A DNA stretch of 64,000 nt from Olivibacter sp036959255 (GCF_036959255.1 NZ_JAWMTI010000001.1:1426001-1490000); one strand, 5' to 3'; positions 16,212 to 25,505 are shown, counted from the stretch's first letter. Numbers and translations are program-made. The notes: generated by a model from the letters alone, not told the origin.

Positions 16212-17753
16212 ATGGCTGATATCGACCAGTTTATCGCAAAAATAACCGCTTCTTATCAACCGAAGGGTGAATTTATCTATCTAGGTGCAGGGATACTGGA
16301 TGGAAACATTGTAGCGCAAGCGGAGGTAAACCTTGCGTTAAAAATGATGAATCGACATGGCCTGATAGCAGGCGCAACGGGTACGGGAAAAACACGGACA
16401 CTGCAGCTCATCGCCGAACAATTGTCGGATGCCAACGTGCCGGTTTTTATGCTGGACGTCAAAGGGGATTTATCCGGCCTGCATGAACCGGGAAAGAGCA
16501 ATGCAGCCTTGGAAGAACGGGGACAAGCACTCGGGAAGCCATTTGTGCCGGCAGGTTTTCCTATCGCACTCTATTCACTTTCAGGAGAACTTGGCGCACC
16601 TATGCGTGTCAAGATTAGTGATTTCGGACCGATTCTTTTGGCGCGCATACTTGAATTAAATGACACCCAAACCGGTGTTCTTTCCGTTTTATTTAAGTAT
16701 GCGGCGGATAAGTCATATCCTGTAGTGGATCTGGAGGACCTAAAGAAGCTATTAAATTACTTGACTTCTGAGCAAGGGGCGCAGGAAATTAAGGAAAGTT
16801 ACGGAAAAATCAGCAGTGCTACATCAACTACTATTTTGCGTAAAATAGTAGCGTTGGAGCAACAGGGGCTTGGCCACATTTTTGGAGAACCTGCCCTGGA
16901 ACTGAACGATCTATTTGAACGCGTGGACGGTAAAGGCGTTATCAGTTTGCTGAACATTTCAGATATCCAAAGTCAACCGCTTTTGTTTTCTACGTTTTTG
17001 TTAAGCCTCCTTTCCCAGTTGTTTGAGCAGATGCCTGAGGTAGGTGATGTAGATAAACCCAAGCTTATTTTCTTTTTCGATGAAGCACATTTACTTTTCA
17101 ATGGCGCATCGAAAGCATTTTTAAGCAAAATAGAACAAATTGTTCGCCTGATACGGTCGAAAGGAATTGGCGTGTTTTTCTGTACGCAAGCAGCTACCGA
17201 TGTACCTGATACCGTATTGGGCCAATTAGGGAATCGTGTTCAACATGCTTTACGTGCGTTTACACCGAATGATGCAGAAGCATTGCGTAAGACTGCAAAA
17301 ACGTATCCACATTCCGAGTTTTATGAAATAGATAAGGCCTTAACCGGTTTGGGAACTGGGCAAGCAATGATTACGGTCTTAAACGATAAAGGGATTCCCA
17401 CGGAGGTTGTTGCTACCCATTTGATTCCACCAAGAGCGGTAATGGGGCCATTGGATAAAGCAAATTATGATGTCCTTGTGCAAGAATCCACTATCTATGC
17501 TAAATACAAAGATGCGGTCAATTCAAGAAGTGCCGCAGATATACTAGAAGAAAATGAAAAGGAGGCAGCTGTAACAGAATCGGAGCAACCTTCGCAGAAA
17601 AAGACAACAAGCAGTAGCACGAGGGAAACCCCCATGGAGGCAATGGCTAAAAGTGCATCGCGGACGCTCGGGCGTGAAGGTGTCCGGTTTTTAAGCAAAT
17701 TGGGAACCGCCATTATAGCCTCCCTTATTGGCGGTAAAAAAAGAAGGAATTAA
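16212..17753 (+). CDS. HerA/FtsK-like P-loop ATPase (YjgR/DUF853 family)
   Basis: 513 aa. Walker A GATGTGKT spans residues 54-61 and Walker B with DEAH lies at 290-293 (FFFDEAHLLF); CTQAATDVPD follows as a sensor-like segment. This matches the DUF853/YjgR family of HerA-related ATPases, whose cellular role is not settled. The C terminus has a low-complexity Glu/Ser/Thr region, then a glycine-rich, Lys/Arg-ending tail. The ATG at 16212 is preferred over an upstream TTG at 16179, which would add eleven unlike residues. Confidence 0.85.
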   Translation: MADIDQFIAKITASYQPKGEFIYLGAGILDGNIVAQAEVNLALKMMNRHGLIAGATGTGKTRTLQLIAEQLSDANVPVFMLDVKGDLSGLHEPGKSNAALEERGQALGKPFVPAGFPIALYSLSGELGAPMRVKISDFGPILLARILELNDTQTGVLSVLFKYAADKSYPVVDLEDLKKLLNYLTSEQGAQEIKESYGKISSATSTTILRKIVALEQQGLGHIFGEPALELNDLFERVDGKGVISLLNISDIQSQPLLFSTFLLSLLSQLFEQMPEVGDVDKPKLIFFFDEAHLLFNGASKAFLSKIEQIVRLIRSKGIGVFFCTQAATDVPDTVLGQLGNRVQHALRAFTPNDAEALRKTAKTYPHSEFYEIDKALTGLGTGQAMITVLNDKGIPTEVVATHLIPPRAVMGPLDKANYDVLVQESTIYAKYKDAVNSRSAADILEENEKEAAVTESEQPSQKKTTSSSTRETPMEAMAKSASRTLGREGVRFLSKLGTAIIASLIGGKKRRN

Positions 17754-17795
17754 TATAAAATAACAACGTTAACTAATAATAAATTAAAGAAAAGA

Positions 17796-18704
17796 ATGAA
17801 ACCCACCTTATTGATTTTAGCAGCAGGTATGGCTAGCCGTTACGGAAGTATGAAACAAATCGATGCCTTTGGTCCGAATGGCGAAACAATCATCGATTAT
17901 TCAATTTATGATGCGATCAAGGCGGGATTCGGAAAAGTAAGCTTCATTATTCGTGAAGAATTTGCCGAACCATTTAAAGCTATTTTTGAACCCAAGTTAA
18001 AGGGAAAAATTGAAACGGATTACGTTTACCAAGGTACTGATCTTCGGAAATATGGAATTGATAAAGATGTAGAAAGAGCAAAACCCTGGGGAACGGCACA
18101 TGCTGTTTTAGAGGCTCATAATCAGATACACGAACCTTTTTGCGTAATCAATGCCGATGATTTTTACGGCTATGAAGCTTTTGAAAAAATGGCGAAGTTT
18201 TTAACCACTGAAGTGACCGATGACACCTTTTCCTTGATGGGGTATCAGGTTGACAAGACCTTATCTGATCATGGTACCGTATCACGCGGAGTATGCGCAG
18301 TGAACCCTGAGGGAAATATGACCGCTATCAATGAGCGCACCCAAGTATATTTCAAAACGGTTGATGGACAGAAGAAAGTATTTTATGAAGAAAATGGTGT
18401 TGAAACGGAAATTCCGAATGATACGCGTGTATCCATGAATTTTTGGGGCTTTACACCAGCTGTTTTTGCGGAAGCTAAAAAGCTTTTCGTTGATTTCGTA
18501 GAAGCAAATCAGCACAATCCCAAAGCGGAATTCTTTATACCGCTCGTAGCCGATAGTTTAATCCAGTCAGGTAAAGCGTCATTTAAGGTCATTCCTACCG
18601 CTGAAGAATGGTTCGGCGTTACCTATAAAGAAGATAAACCTATTGTTCAGAAATGCATTTCTACACTGGTGGAAAAAGGGGTTTATCCCGCTAAGTTGTT
18701 TTAG
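17796..18704 (+). CDS. Sugar-nucleotidyltransferase family protein
   Basis: 302 aa of the NTP-transferase fold. The N-terminal nucleotide-binding loop is LAAGMASRYGSMKQ, a variant of the G-x-G-T-R-L pattern in which SRYGS replaces the usual TRL. The metal-binding region is INADDFYG. Such proteins activate a sugar phosphate with UTP or CTP, but the specificity cannot be read from the sequence. It stands convergent to the S9 peptidase gene at 18801, with a long inverted repeat between them. Confidence 0.75.
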   Translation: MKPTLLILAAGMASRYGSMKQIDAFGPNGETIIDYSIYDAIKAGFGKVSFIIREEFAEPFKAIFEPKLKGKIETDYVYQGTDLRKYGIDKDVERAKPWGTAHAVLEAHNQIHEPFCVINADDFYGYEAFEKMAKFLTTEVTDDTFSLMGYQVDKTLSDHGTVSRGVCAVNPEGNMTAINERTQVYFKTVDGQKKVFYEENGVETEIPNDTRVSMNFWGFTPAVFAEAKKLFVDFVEANQHNPKAEFFIPLVADSLIQSGKASFKVIPTAEEWFGVTYKEDKPIVQKCISTLVEKGVYPAKLF

Positions 18705-18714
18705 ACATTAAATA

Positions 18715-18789
18715 GTTGAGACGTTAAGTAGAAAAATAGTTAAGTAGGACGGTTAACTACTTTTCTACTCAACAACTTAACGTCTCGAC
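18715..18789. repeat. Octamer-phased inverted repeat between convergent genes
   Basis: The right arm consists of consecutive 8-nt units CTACTTTT, CTACTCAA, CAACTTAA, CGTCTCGA (18757-18788). The left arm (18715-18742) is its imperfect complement, with one unit fewer. The transcript from either side could fold into a long stem, so it may act as a bidirectional terminator. Confidence 0.7.
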
Positions 18790-18800
18790 GACTAACAAAG

Positions 18801-20831
18801 TTAGAGTGTTTCCTTCAACCAGGTAAAGAACTCCCGTTGCCATACAATGGCATTTTGTGGTTGTAATACCCAATGGTTTTCCTCCGGAAAGTAGAGCAAT
18901 CTGCTTTTTATTCCCTTTAGCTGTGCCAATTGAAAGGCACCAAGTCCTTGCTCAATGCCAACGCGAAAATCTTTACCTCCTTGTACAATCAAGATGGGTG
19001 TGTTCCACTTATCAGCATAGTTTATCGGGTTGAATTCTGTATACGCTTTCGGTGTCGGCAGTTGCCAGTAATTGCCACCGATTTCCTTATTGGCAAAGAA
19101 AAGTTCTTCGGTGGTTCCATACCAGCTACGCATATCGAAGAGACCATCATGAGCAATGAATGTTTTGAATCGATTTTCATGTACACCCGCTAGCATAAAG
19201 ATCGAATAACCACCATAACTAGCCCCCACGGCTCCCAATCGATCTTTATCTACATAGGGTTCTTTTGCTACATCATCGATTGCGCTGAGATAATCCCGAA
19301 TAGCTTGGCCACCCCAATCGCCACTAATAGCTCGATTCCATTCTACACCATGCCCGGGCATACCTCTTCTATTGGGTGCCACAACGATATAACCTTGCGC
19401 TGCTATTAATTGCATATTCCAGCGGAACGAGTAGAATTGTGATAAAGCCGCCTGTGGCCCTCCTTGACAATACAGTAATGTGGGATATTTTTTACCGGCA
19501 TCAAAATCGGGTGGATAAATTACCCAAGAGAAGAGGTCCTTTCCATCTGTTGATTTCGTTGTGCGGCCTCTTACCTCGCTTTGCGCAATCGAGGCATTTA
19601 GTGCGTTGTTCACTTGACTTAATTGTTTCAATTCACCGGATTTGCGGCTAAACGTATAAAGTTCAGCCGCATGATTCATATCGGTACGACTTAGGAGCAG
19701 TAGATCGCCACTTTCACCATTCACCGATGTGATATCATAATCACCTTTGGTTAATTGTTTCACCTGCTTTGCACTCACTTTGCTTAGATCTTTGGAAAGG
19801 GCTATTTCAAAGAGTTGGATTGTTCCTCCAGTTGGTGCCGTAAACCATATTTTAGAACCGTCTGCGCTCCACATGAAACTACTGATCGTCTCGTCCCAAT
19901 CCTTGGTTAGGTTATAGGTTGCTGCACTTTTCAGATCGCGGACAATCAGGTCATTTTTATCCGATTCGTAACCATCTTCCTTCATGCTTAACCAGGCGAG
20001 GTACCGGGTATCCTTACTAAATGCAGGCGCCACGTCGTAGCCCATCATTCCTTCACTTAGGTTTTTTGTTTGCTTCGTCGCAAGATCATAAGCATAAAGA
20101 TCCGTATTAGTGCTCTGCGCGTATTCCGTTCCGAATTTCTTTTTGCACACATAAATGATCTGCTTACTATCCGGGCTCCAAACCATATCCTCCGCACCAC
20201 CAAATGGTTGTTGCGGACTAAAGTAAGGCTCGTTCTCCATAATATCAATGGGCTTTCCGATTATGCCGTCACGGTAGCTAGCATAAAAAACATGCGAAAA
20301 TTTGCCATTGAACCACGTGTCCCAATGTCGATTATTCAAGGAATTGAAAATATAAGCATCGGATTTCTGAAGATCATCGTATTTATCTGCGCTTTGTACC
20401 TTTTGGAGAGCCACCTCTTGCGAGAACAATATATGCTGTCCGTCCGGTGAAATTTTGACATTGCTTAGAGCTCCTTCGAACTTCGTGAGTTGTTTGGGCT
20501 CTTGTTTACCCGATTCCAAAAGCCATAATTGGCCCTTGCTTAAATAGAGCATGTCGCCATTTTTCTCCAAGTGTACGAGCATTTCGCCTCCCTGGCTTTT
20601 CGTTAATTGCACCGCTTCACCACCACGTAAGGGAACTTTGTAAAGATTGCGCTCGCTATTATTTTCTTCCAGATTATAATAGCTTACCCCGTAAATGGCG
20701 TATTCTCCATCGGGTGTTACCGTTTCAGCGCTAACTCGTCCCAATTTCCACAAGAGTTCGGGTGTAAGTGGTTGTTGTGCTTTAACAGATCCTGCAACCA
20801 ACATGGTTGCTAAAATTAACGTTTTGTTCAT
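18801..20831 (-). CDS. Secreted S9 family dipeptidyl/acylaminoacyl-type peptidase
   Basis: 676 aa. It begins with a signal peptide (MNKTLILATMLVAGSVKAQQ) and WD-like propeller repeats with PDGEYAIYG and SPDGQHILFS. The C-terminal hydrolase domain has catalytic S538 (GASYGGYS), D621 (GGKDFRVG) and H653 (EENHWVLQ). The arrangement fits the S9C/DPP-like group that removes short peptides in the periplasm. It shares the strand with the downstream GlcD-like gene group; the 114-base gap between them has heptamer units (20844-20864). Confidence 0.88.
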   Translation of the reverse strand: MNKTLILATMLVAGSVKAQQPLTPELLWKLGRVSAETVTPDGEYAIYGVSYYNLEENNSERNLYKVPLRGGEAVQLTKSQGGEMLVHLEKNGDMLYLSKGQLWLLESGKQEPKQLTKFEGALSNVKISPDGQHILFSQEVALQKVQSADKYDDLQKSDAYIFNSLNNRHWDTWFNGKFSHVFYASYRDGIIGKPIDIMENEPYFSPQQPFGGAEDMVWSPDSKQIIYVCKKKFGTEYAQSTNTDLYAYDLATKQTKNLSEGMMGYDVAPAFSKDTRYLAWLSMKEDGYESDKNDLIVRDLKSAATYNLTKDWDETISSFMWSADGSKIWFTAPTGGTIQLFEIALSKDLSKVSAKQVKQLTKGDYDITSVNGESGDLLLLSRTDMNHAAELYTFSRKSGELKQLSQVNNALNASIAQSEVRGRTTKSTDGKDLFSWVIYPPDFDAGKKYPTLLYCQGGPQAALSQFYSFRWNMQLIAAQGYIVVAPNRRGMPGHGVEWNRAISGDWGGQAIRDYLSAIDDVAKEPYVDKDRLGAVGASYGGYSIFMLAGVHENRFKTFIAHDGLFDMRSWYGTTEELFFANKEIGGNYWQLPTPKAYTEFNPINYADKWNTPILIVQGGKDFRVGIEQGLGAFQLAQLKGIKSRLLYFPEENHWVLQPQNAIVWQREFFTWLKETL

Positions 20832-20843
20832 GTGTGTGAAAAA

Positions 20844-20864
20844 TTCAAAATTAAAAATTCAAAA
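20844..20864 (-). repeat. Degenerate heptamer repeat tract
   Basis: On the minus strand three exact 7-nt units, TTTTGAA, TTTTTAA, TTTTGAA, precede the S9 peptidase start by about 12 bases. A small hairpin ACCCA-TTGG-TGGGT lies further upstream near 20890. Confidence 0.6.
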
Positions 20865-20945
20865 GGAAAAAAGCTATCCGTCGCATTTACCCATTGGTGG
20901 GTCTTTTCCTGTAGGTTTAAGCGAACAACTGAATACCGATTGCCC

Positions 20946-22340
20946 TTAAAATATCTTACCCGGATTGAGGATGCCTTTGGGGTCAAACACTTTCTTGATA
21001 CCCCGCATAATTTCCAGATGTAGGGCAGTATATTTCAAGGGCATATATTCCTTTTGTACTAAGCCAATGCCATGTTCACCGGATATCGTTCCACCCAACT
21101 CAATGGTTAACTTAAATATCTCTTTGATTCCTTCTTTTAGTTTGTGGTGCCAATCGTAATCACTCATTTTTCCTTTTATAATGTTAACATGTAAGTTACC
21201 GTCACCGGCGTGGCCATAGCAAACAGACTCAAAGCCATAGCGTGTACCAATTTCTTTAATTCCGCTGATTAAGACGGGTAGCGTTGCACGCGGAACCACC
21301 GTATCTTCTTCTTTATAGATGGAATTGGCTTTTACCGATAAGGGCATGGTACGCCGTAATCGCCACAAGGTTTCCTTCTGGTTAGCGGTCTCCGCCAGCA
21401 AAACATCCAAGCAATTTTTTTCTTCTAATACCTGATTCACTTCCTCGCATTGCCGCATCAGTTCGTCTAGACTATCTCCGTCCAGCTCAATTAATAAGAA
21501 GGCCTCCATTTGAGGGAGAAGATGGAACTGAATATCATCGTAAGCCTTCACCCATTCCACCCCCTTTCGTTCCATAAATTCGACGGCAGAAGGAACGACC
21601 CCCCTCTTAAAAATAACGCCCACAGCCTCACAAGCCTCTTCATTGGACGCGAAAGAAGCAAAAAGCAATAGGTTTTGTTTCGGTTTCGGAATTAATTTCA
21701 CAACAGCCTTACAGATAATCCCCAAGGTACCTTCCGAACCTATAAACAATTGGGTAAGATTATATCCCGAAGCGTATTTCAAGGTATTGGCACCTGTCCA
21801 GATCAACTCCCCGGTAGGAAGCGCTACCTGTAAGTTGAGTACATATTCGCGAATCGTTCCATACTTTACAACACGAGGCCCACCGCTGCCATGGGAAATG
21901 TTTCCTCCGATAAAACAAGATCCTTTACTAGCCGGATCGACGGGGTAAAGCAGATCCTTGGTAGCGGCGGCATTTATGAGCTCTTCCGTAATTACACCAG
22001 GCTCAACAATCGCCTGTAAGTTCTTTTCATCAATGGTGATGATCTTGTTCATACGCTGCATGGCAATCATTAAGCCACCATGGATAGCCAATGAGCCGCC
22101 AGATAGCCCCGTTCCGGCTCCCCTGGGTGTAACTGGAATATTATGCTCATGACAGACCTTAAGAAGTGCCGCAACCTCTTCTGCTTTTTCAGGGAAAGCA
22201 ACTAGATCGGGCGTGTAACGAAGATCCTCCGTTTCATCATGCGCATAATCAGCTAATCTAATTGGGTCGCTCATTAAACGATCCTCCTCTATTAGCTGTT
22301 TAAACAGCTGTAATATATCCGGTGTAATTTTATTAAACAT
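20946..22340 (-). CDS. FAD-linked oxidase, GlcD-like (glycolate/lactate dehydrogenase type)
   Basis: 464 aa. The N-terminal FAD-binding (PCMH-type) domain contains TPRGAGTGLSGGS and the C-terminal FAD-oxidase domain contains GHAGDGNLHVNI and SGEHGIGL. This is the layout of GlcD and D-lactate dehydrogenases that oxidise 2-hydroxy acids. No GlcE/GlcF or iron-sulfur partner is adjacent, so the electron acceptor is unknown. It ends with PKGILNPGKIF, typical of the family. Confidence 0.88.
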   Translation of the reverse strand: MFNKITPDILQLFKQLIEEDRLMSDPIRLADYAHDETEDLRYTPDLVAFPEKAEEVAALLKVCHEHNIPVTPRGAGTGLSGGSLAIHGGLMIAMQRMNKIITIDEKNLQAIVEPGVITEELINAAATKDLLYPVDPASKGSCFIGGNISHGSGGPRVVKYGTIREYVLNLQVALPTGELIWTGANTLKYASGYNLTQLFIGSEGTLGIICKAVVKLIPKPKQNLLLFASFASNEEACEAVGVIFKRGVVPSAVEFMERKGVEWVKAYDDIQFHLLPQMEAFLLIELDGDSLDELMRQCEEVNQVLEEKNCLDVLLAETANQKETLWRLRRTMPLSVKANSIYKEEDTVVPRATLPVLISGIKEIGTRYGFESVCYGHAGDGNLHVNIIKGKMSDYDWHHKLKEGIKEIFKLTIELGGTISGEHGIGLVQKEYMPLKYTALHLEIMRGIKKVFDPKGILNPGKIF

Positions 22341-22407
22341 GCTTTTAGCCTTAGTTCAGGTGCTTAACATTCAGCTTTCTATCGGTTTATACTTTTTTTG
22401 AAAATAG

Positions 22408-22785
22408 CTATTCGATGTTGGATCGCCAATACAAACTTACTTCAGCAGTTGCCGTGTCACCACCAAAGGGAGGGTTGCTTTTTCTTAAGCTTACCTCGAT
22501 CTCATTTATTTCATGAAAGGACATTTTGACGGTGTTCAGTATACTTTCTACAACCGTTTCTAACAGCTTTTTGGGTTGACTCATTTCCTCTTTTGCGATG
22601 CGGTACAGCTCTTCATAATTAATCGTCTCGGCCAAAAGGTCGTTTGAGTTGATTGTTGGATTGCTTAGAGAACAAATGATGTCCAAATAGAATTCATTGC
22701 CTATCACCTGCTCTTCCGGATAATAGCCATGGTAAGCATAAAAACGTGCATTTCGCAATGCAACTTTTCTTCTATATTGCTCCAT
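22408..22785 (-). CDS. folB: Dihydroneopterin aldolase
   Basis: 125 aa folate-biosynthesis enzyme converting dihydroneopterin to 6-hydroxymethyl-dihydropterin plus glycolaldehyde. The family features ARFYAYHGYYPEEQVIGNEF, TINYEELY and the active-site lysine region VSLRKSNPPF are visible. It is divergent from the small lipoprotein gene at 22857. Its start codon lies only four bases from a -7 element, so the mRNA may be leaderless. Confidence 0.93.
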   Translation of the reverse strand: MEQYRRKVALRNARFYAYHGYYPEEQVIGNEFYLDIICSLSNPTINSNDLLAETINYEELYRIAKEEMSQPKKLLETVVESILNTVKMSFHEINEIEVSLRKSNPPFGGDTATAEVSLYWRSNIE

Positions 22786-22789
22786 TTGA

Positions 22790-22797
22790 CAAACTTA
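22790..22797 (-). promoter_or_regulatory. -7 element of folB promoter
   Basis: On the minus strand TAAGTTTG matches TAnnTTTG and ends four bases before the folB ATG. No clear -33 element is visible at 19-21 bases. Confidence 0.45.
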
Positions 22798-22856
22798 AGC
22801 ATTTTCCGGCGCAAAACTTTTTTGCGAATTGGATGGTTGTAATAAAAAAAGAATTT

Positions 22857-23027
22857 ATGAATCGAAGTAACTATATTATTTGGCCCGCAATCATTATGCT
22901 GCTCACCTGCATGAGCAGTTGTGACTTTATTGCAGGCGTATTTAAAGGTGGTGTTTATGTTGGGGTCTTTTTAGTCATCATCGTCATTGCGATTATTTTT
23001 TGGCTGATCAGTAAAGCAAGGGGCTAA
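22857..23027 (+). CDS. Small membrane-anchored protein, unknown function
   Basis: 56 aa. The first segment (residues 8-22, PAIIMLLTCMSSC) is hydrophobic and ends in a possible lipobox with C18 or C22. A second hydrophobic segment (VYVGVFLVIIVIAIIFWLI) fills residues 33-51, and the tail SKARG is basic. Start 22857 is chosen because the earlier in-frame start lies inside folB. Short proteins of this layout are common in Bacteroidota and unassigned. It ends exactly where the HAD gene ends on the other strand. Confidence 0.65.
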   Translation: MNRSNYIIWPAIIMLLTCMSSCDFIAGVFKGGVYVGVFLVIIVIAIIFWLISKARG

Positions 23028-23633
23028 TTATAAAACGTGCAAATAAATTAGTTCGTTCTTTAACTGACGGGGATTTTCAAAAACAATACTATGGATGCCG
23101 AATTGGGTAGCCGCATCCGTATTTCTTTTATTGTCATCGATAAAAAGGCATTCATTGGCCAACAGCTGGTATCGATCCAACAGTAATTGATAAAAAGCCT
23201 GATGCGGCTTTCTCAGTCCTTCAGCACCAGAAACCAGAATGCCATCGAAGAAGCTAAAAAAATCGAATCGGCGAAGGGCAATAGGAAATGTCTCTGCAGA
23301 CCAGTTGGTAAGCCCGAACAATTTATATTTACCGGATCTTTTCAACGCTTCAAGGAGTTCAACTGTGCCCGTAATGGAGCCCGCCAGCATCTCTTCCCAA
23401 CGACCATAATAGGCTTCAATCAGTTCCTTTTTTTCTGGATAGGATTGAACAAGGACTTCCGTACCCTCTTGAAGTGTTCTTCCCTCGTCTTGTTGCTCAT
23501 TCCAGTCGGATGTGCAGATCGTATTCAAAAAGTCAGCCATGTCAGCTTCGTTTTCAAAAAGCTTTTTATAAAGATGTGTTGGATTCCAATCCACTAATAC
23601 GCCACCGAAGTCGAAGATAATGTTCTTGATCAT
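23028..23633 (-). CDS. HAD family hydrolase (phosphatase)
   Basis: 201 aa. HAD motif I is FDFGGVLVDW, motif II LFGLTNWS, motif III around LRKPHQAFY and motif IV CLFIDDNKRN. The cap is short and helical, as in the epoxide hydrolase N-terminal/YihX-like phosphatases acting on small sugar phosphates. The start at 23633 (MIKNIIFDFGG) is preferred over an upstream in-frame start that adds 16 residues. A candidate promoter lies at 23651-23682. Confidence 0.85.
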   Translation of the reverse strand: MIKNIIFDFGGVLVDWNPTHLYKKLFENEADMADFLNTICTSDWNEQQDEGRTLQEGTEVLVQSYPEKKELIEAYYGRWEEMLAGSITGTVELLEALKRSGKYKLFGLTNWSAETFPIALRRFDFFSFFDGILVSGAEGLRKPHQAFYQLLLDRYQLLANECLFIDDNKRNTDAATQFGIHSIVFENPRQLKNELIYLHVL

Positions 23634-23650
23634 TTTTAAAATTTGTAGGT

Positions 23651-23682
23651 TAAACATAATTAAAGTTGCTTGTATATGCAAG
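23651..23682 (-). promoter_or_regulatory. Candidate promoter of the HAD gene
   Basis: On the minus strand CTTG, a 20-base spacer and TATGTTTA. The -7 box deviates by one base from TAnnTTTG. Confidence 0.35.
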
Positions 23683-24090
23683 ATGAGCTATGGTTGTTTA
23701 TTTCCGAAAAAGGAACGTTTATTTTGTCGCTTGATGGCAGCTACACCGCCAACTACTTTATTTTTCATAACGAGTTTATTTTCATTGGCATTCAAGCTTC
23801 TCGCTAGCAGGCTCGAGGTTTTTTCGCTAATTAAATCTTTTTATAAGGCGCTCAAGCTTTTTCAAGGTCCGCAAAGAAAGTAGTCAAAGAGCCGACCGTA
23901 GGGAGCCCATGAACACCTTGAAAATAACTAAGTAGTGAATAAACTCATCGCTTGGAACTTTGCTACAAGTGGTCGTGCATCAACGTGCAAACCGCAAATT
24001 TCCTAGGCGATATTTTGGCAGAACGATGGGCTTTTACTTTTAACCGAACGTATTATCTGCAGCCCTAAATATAGGCCTGTGCGTGGAAAG
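23683..24090. other. Gene-poor gap
   Basis: The first part of a 745-base gap between the HAD gene and rfbA. I see no convincing gene. A plus ORF (23620-23883) has no recognisable features and overlaps the HAD gene's promoter. A 26-codon minus ORF (23688-23768) is too short to call. The sequence merges into repeat copy B. Confidence 0.5.
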
Positions 24091-24240
24091 AACGGCTTTG
24101 GAGGATGCCATCAGTTGCAAGGAAGCCCTACATAAGCCTTGACTGTTTGGTTCTTTATGGTCAAGCATAAAGAACATAAAAAGAACATACAATATTTGCT
24201 TCAAGATAAGTAAGATGAAATTAGAATTAGTTAAGTAGTT
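24091..24240 (+). repeat. Dispersed hairpin repeat, copy B (short form)
   Basis: Hairpin arms GTTCTTTATG (24150-24159) and CATAAAGAAC (24166-24175) enclose loop GTCAAG, with the complementary CTTGAC at 24138-24143. The part before it (GAGGATGCC, CAGTTGCAAGGAAGCC) matches copy D in reverse orientation, but the rest of the D middle is missing. It ends after AATATTTGC with a tail also seen in D and E. Confidence 0.8.
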
Positions 24241-24243
24241 TGG

Positions 24244-24278
24244 TTATTGGTTACTAGTTATTTGTTATTGGTTGTGCC
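24244..24278 (+). repeat. Degenerate heptamer repeat tract
   Basis: Five units in exact 7-nt register: TTATTGG, TTACTAG, TTATTTG, TTATTGG, TTGTGCC. A small palindromic GCCTGC-TGATA-GGCAGG follows. Confidence 0.75.
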
Positions 24279-24427
24279 TGCTGATAGGCAGGGGTTGTTG
24301 GTTATCCTTTAATACGAACAACCCAATATAGCTTACCTTTTCGTTGATCTGGCAAAAAATCAATACTTTTACGATGAAATACTTGGAAAAAGAATAGAAC
24401 AATCATCTAAATAAGAAAAATATATTC

Positions 24428-25294
24428 ATGAAAGGAATCATTTTAGCAGGAGGGTCCGGTACGCGTTTACATCCCTTGACTTTAGCGGTCAGTAAACAAC
24501 TGATGCCCGTTTACGATAAACCGATGATTTACTACCCCCTATCAACCCTGATGTTGGCGGGTATAAATGAAATTTTAATTATATCTACACCACACGATTT
24601 ACCCAATTTTGAAAAGCTCTTAGGAGATGGATCACAGATTGGTTGTAAATTTTCCTATGCGGTACAGGCGGAACCCAATGGTTTGGCACAAGCTTTTGTT
24701 ATCGGGGAAGACTTTATTGGAGATGATAAGGTTGCGCTGATTTTAGGCGACAATATTTTTTATGGTGATGGTTTGTCCAAATTGTTACAACAAAGTGTAA
24801 ACCCGGAAGGCGGCGTGGTTTTCGCTTATCCTGTATCTGATCCGGAGCGTTATGGCGTTGTGGAATTTGATGCGGATAAAAATGTGCTGTCGATCGAAGA
24901 AAAGCCCAAGGACCCCAAATCAAATTATGCGGTTCCCGGTATTTATTTCTATGATAATTCCGTGGTATCGATTGCCAAGAACATTAAACCTTCCGCGAGA
25001 GGCGAGTATGAGATAACAGACGTTAATAAAAAGTACCTGGAAGAAGGCCGATTAAAAGTAGGCGTTTTCAGTCGCGGAACCGCTTGGTTAGACACGGGCA
25101 CGATCCCTTCTTTAATGCAGGCCGGACAATTTGTGCAAGTCATTGAAGAACGTCAAGGCCTGAAAATAGGATGTATTGAAGAAGTCGCTTATCGAATGAA
25201 GTTTATTCAAGCCGATCAATTAAGGACCGTTGCCGAGCCTTTAGTCAAAAGCGGTTATGGAGAGTATCTATTGCGTCTTGTGGCAGGGAAGTAG
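24428..25294 (+). CDS. rfbA: Glucose-1-phosphate thymidylyltransferase
   Basis: 288 aa enzyme making dTDP-glucose for deoxysugar synthesis. The activating loop GGSGTRLHPLT, YPLSTLMLAGI, LGDNIFYG, FAYPVSDPERYGVVEF and GTAWLDTGT are all diagnostic for RmlA. The rfbB, rfbC and rfbD partners are not adjacent; gmd, from the GDP-sugar branch, follows instead. The start ATGAAAGG is the only one giving the canonical N terminus. Confidence 0.95.
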   Translation: MKGIILAGGSGTRLHPLTLAVSKQLMPVYDKPMIYYPLSTLMLAGINEILIISTPHDLPNFEKLLGDGSQIGCKFSYAVQAEPNGLAQAFVIGEDFIGDDKVALILGDNIFYGDGLSKLLQQSVNPEGGVVFAYPVSDPERYGVVEFDADKNVLSIEEKPKDPKSNYAVPGIYFYDNSVVSIAKNIKPSARGEYEITDVNKKYLEEGRLKVGVFSRGTAWLDTGTIPSLMQAGQFVQVIEERQGLKIGCIEEVAYRMKFIQADQLRTVAEPLVKSGYGEYLLRLVAGK

Positions 25295-25505
25295 CTGAAT
25301 CGGTAAGTAGTCAATTAGCCAATTTGATGATTAGCTAATGTGATGACTTTAGGAGGTATTTATACGTCTCCAGTACGACTAGCCGGTGATCGGTTGGGAT
25401 CGTAAATCAATTATTCGATCGTGTGAAAAGTGGCTGACAGGAAGGATTAAAAGACTAACAGAAAGAAGGTTGATGGCCGAAGGCCGACAGCTGATTGCTA
25501 TAAAA

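Noticed and set aside
23688..23768. 26-codon minus ORF with a VVGG motif, like a small peptide precursor
   Set aside because: Too short, without a visible promoter, terminator or neighbouring processing gene.
23620..23883. 87-codon plus ORF after the HAD gene
   Set aside because: It overlaps the HAD gene start and promoter on the other strand, has no start signal of note and no family features.
24091..24278. Possible IS or integron remnant because of inverted arms and repeats
   Set aside because: No transposase or integrase fragment, no attC-like geometry and no target duplication are visible; only the dispersed hairpin repeat is present.
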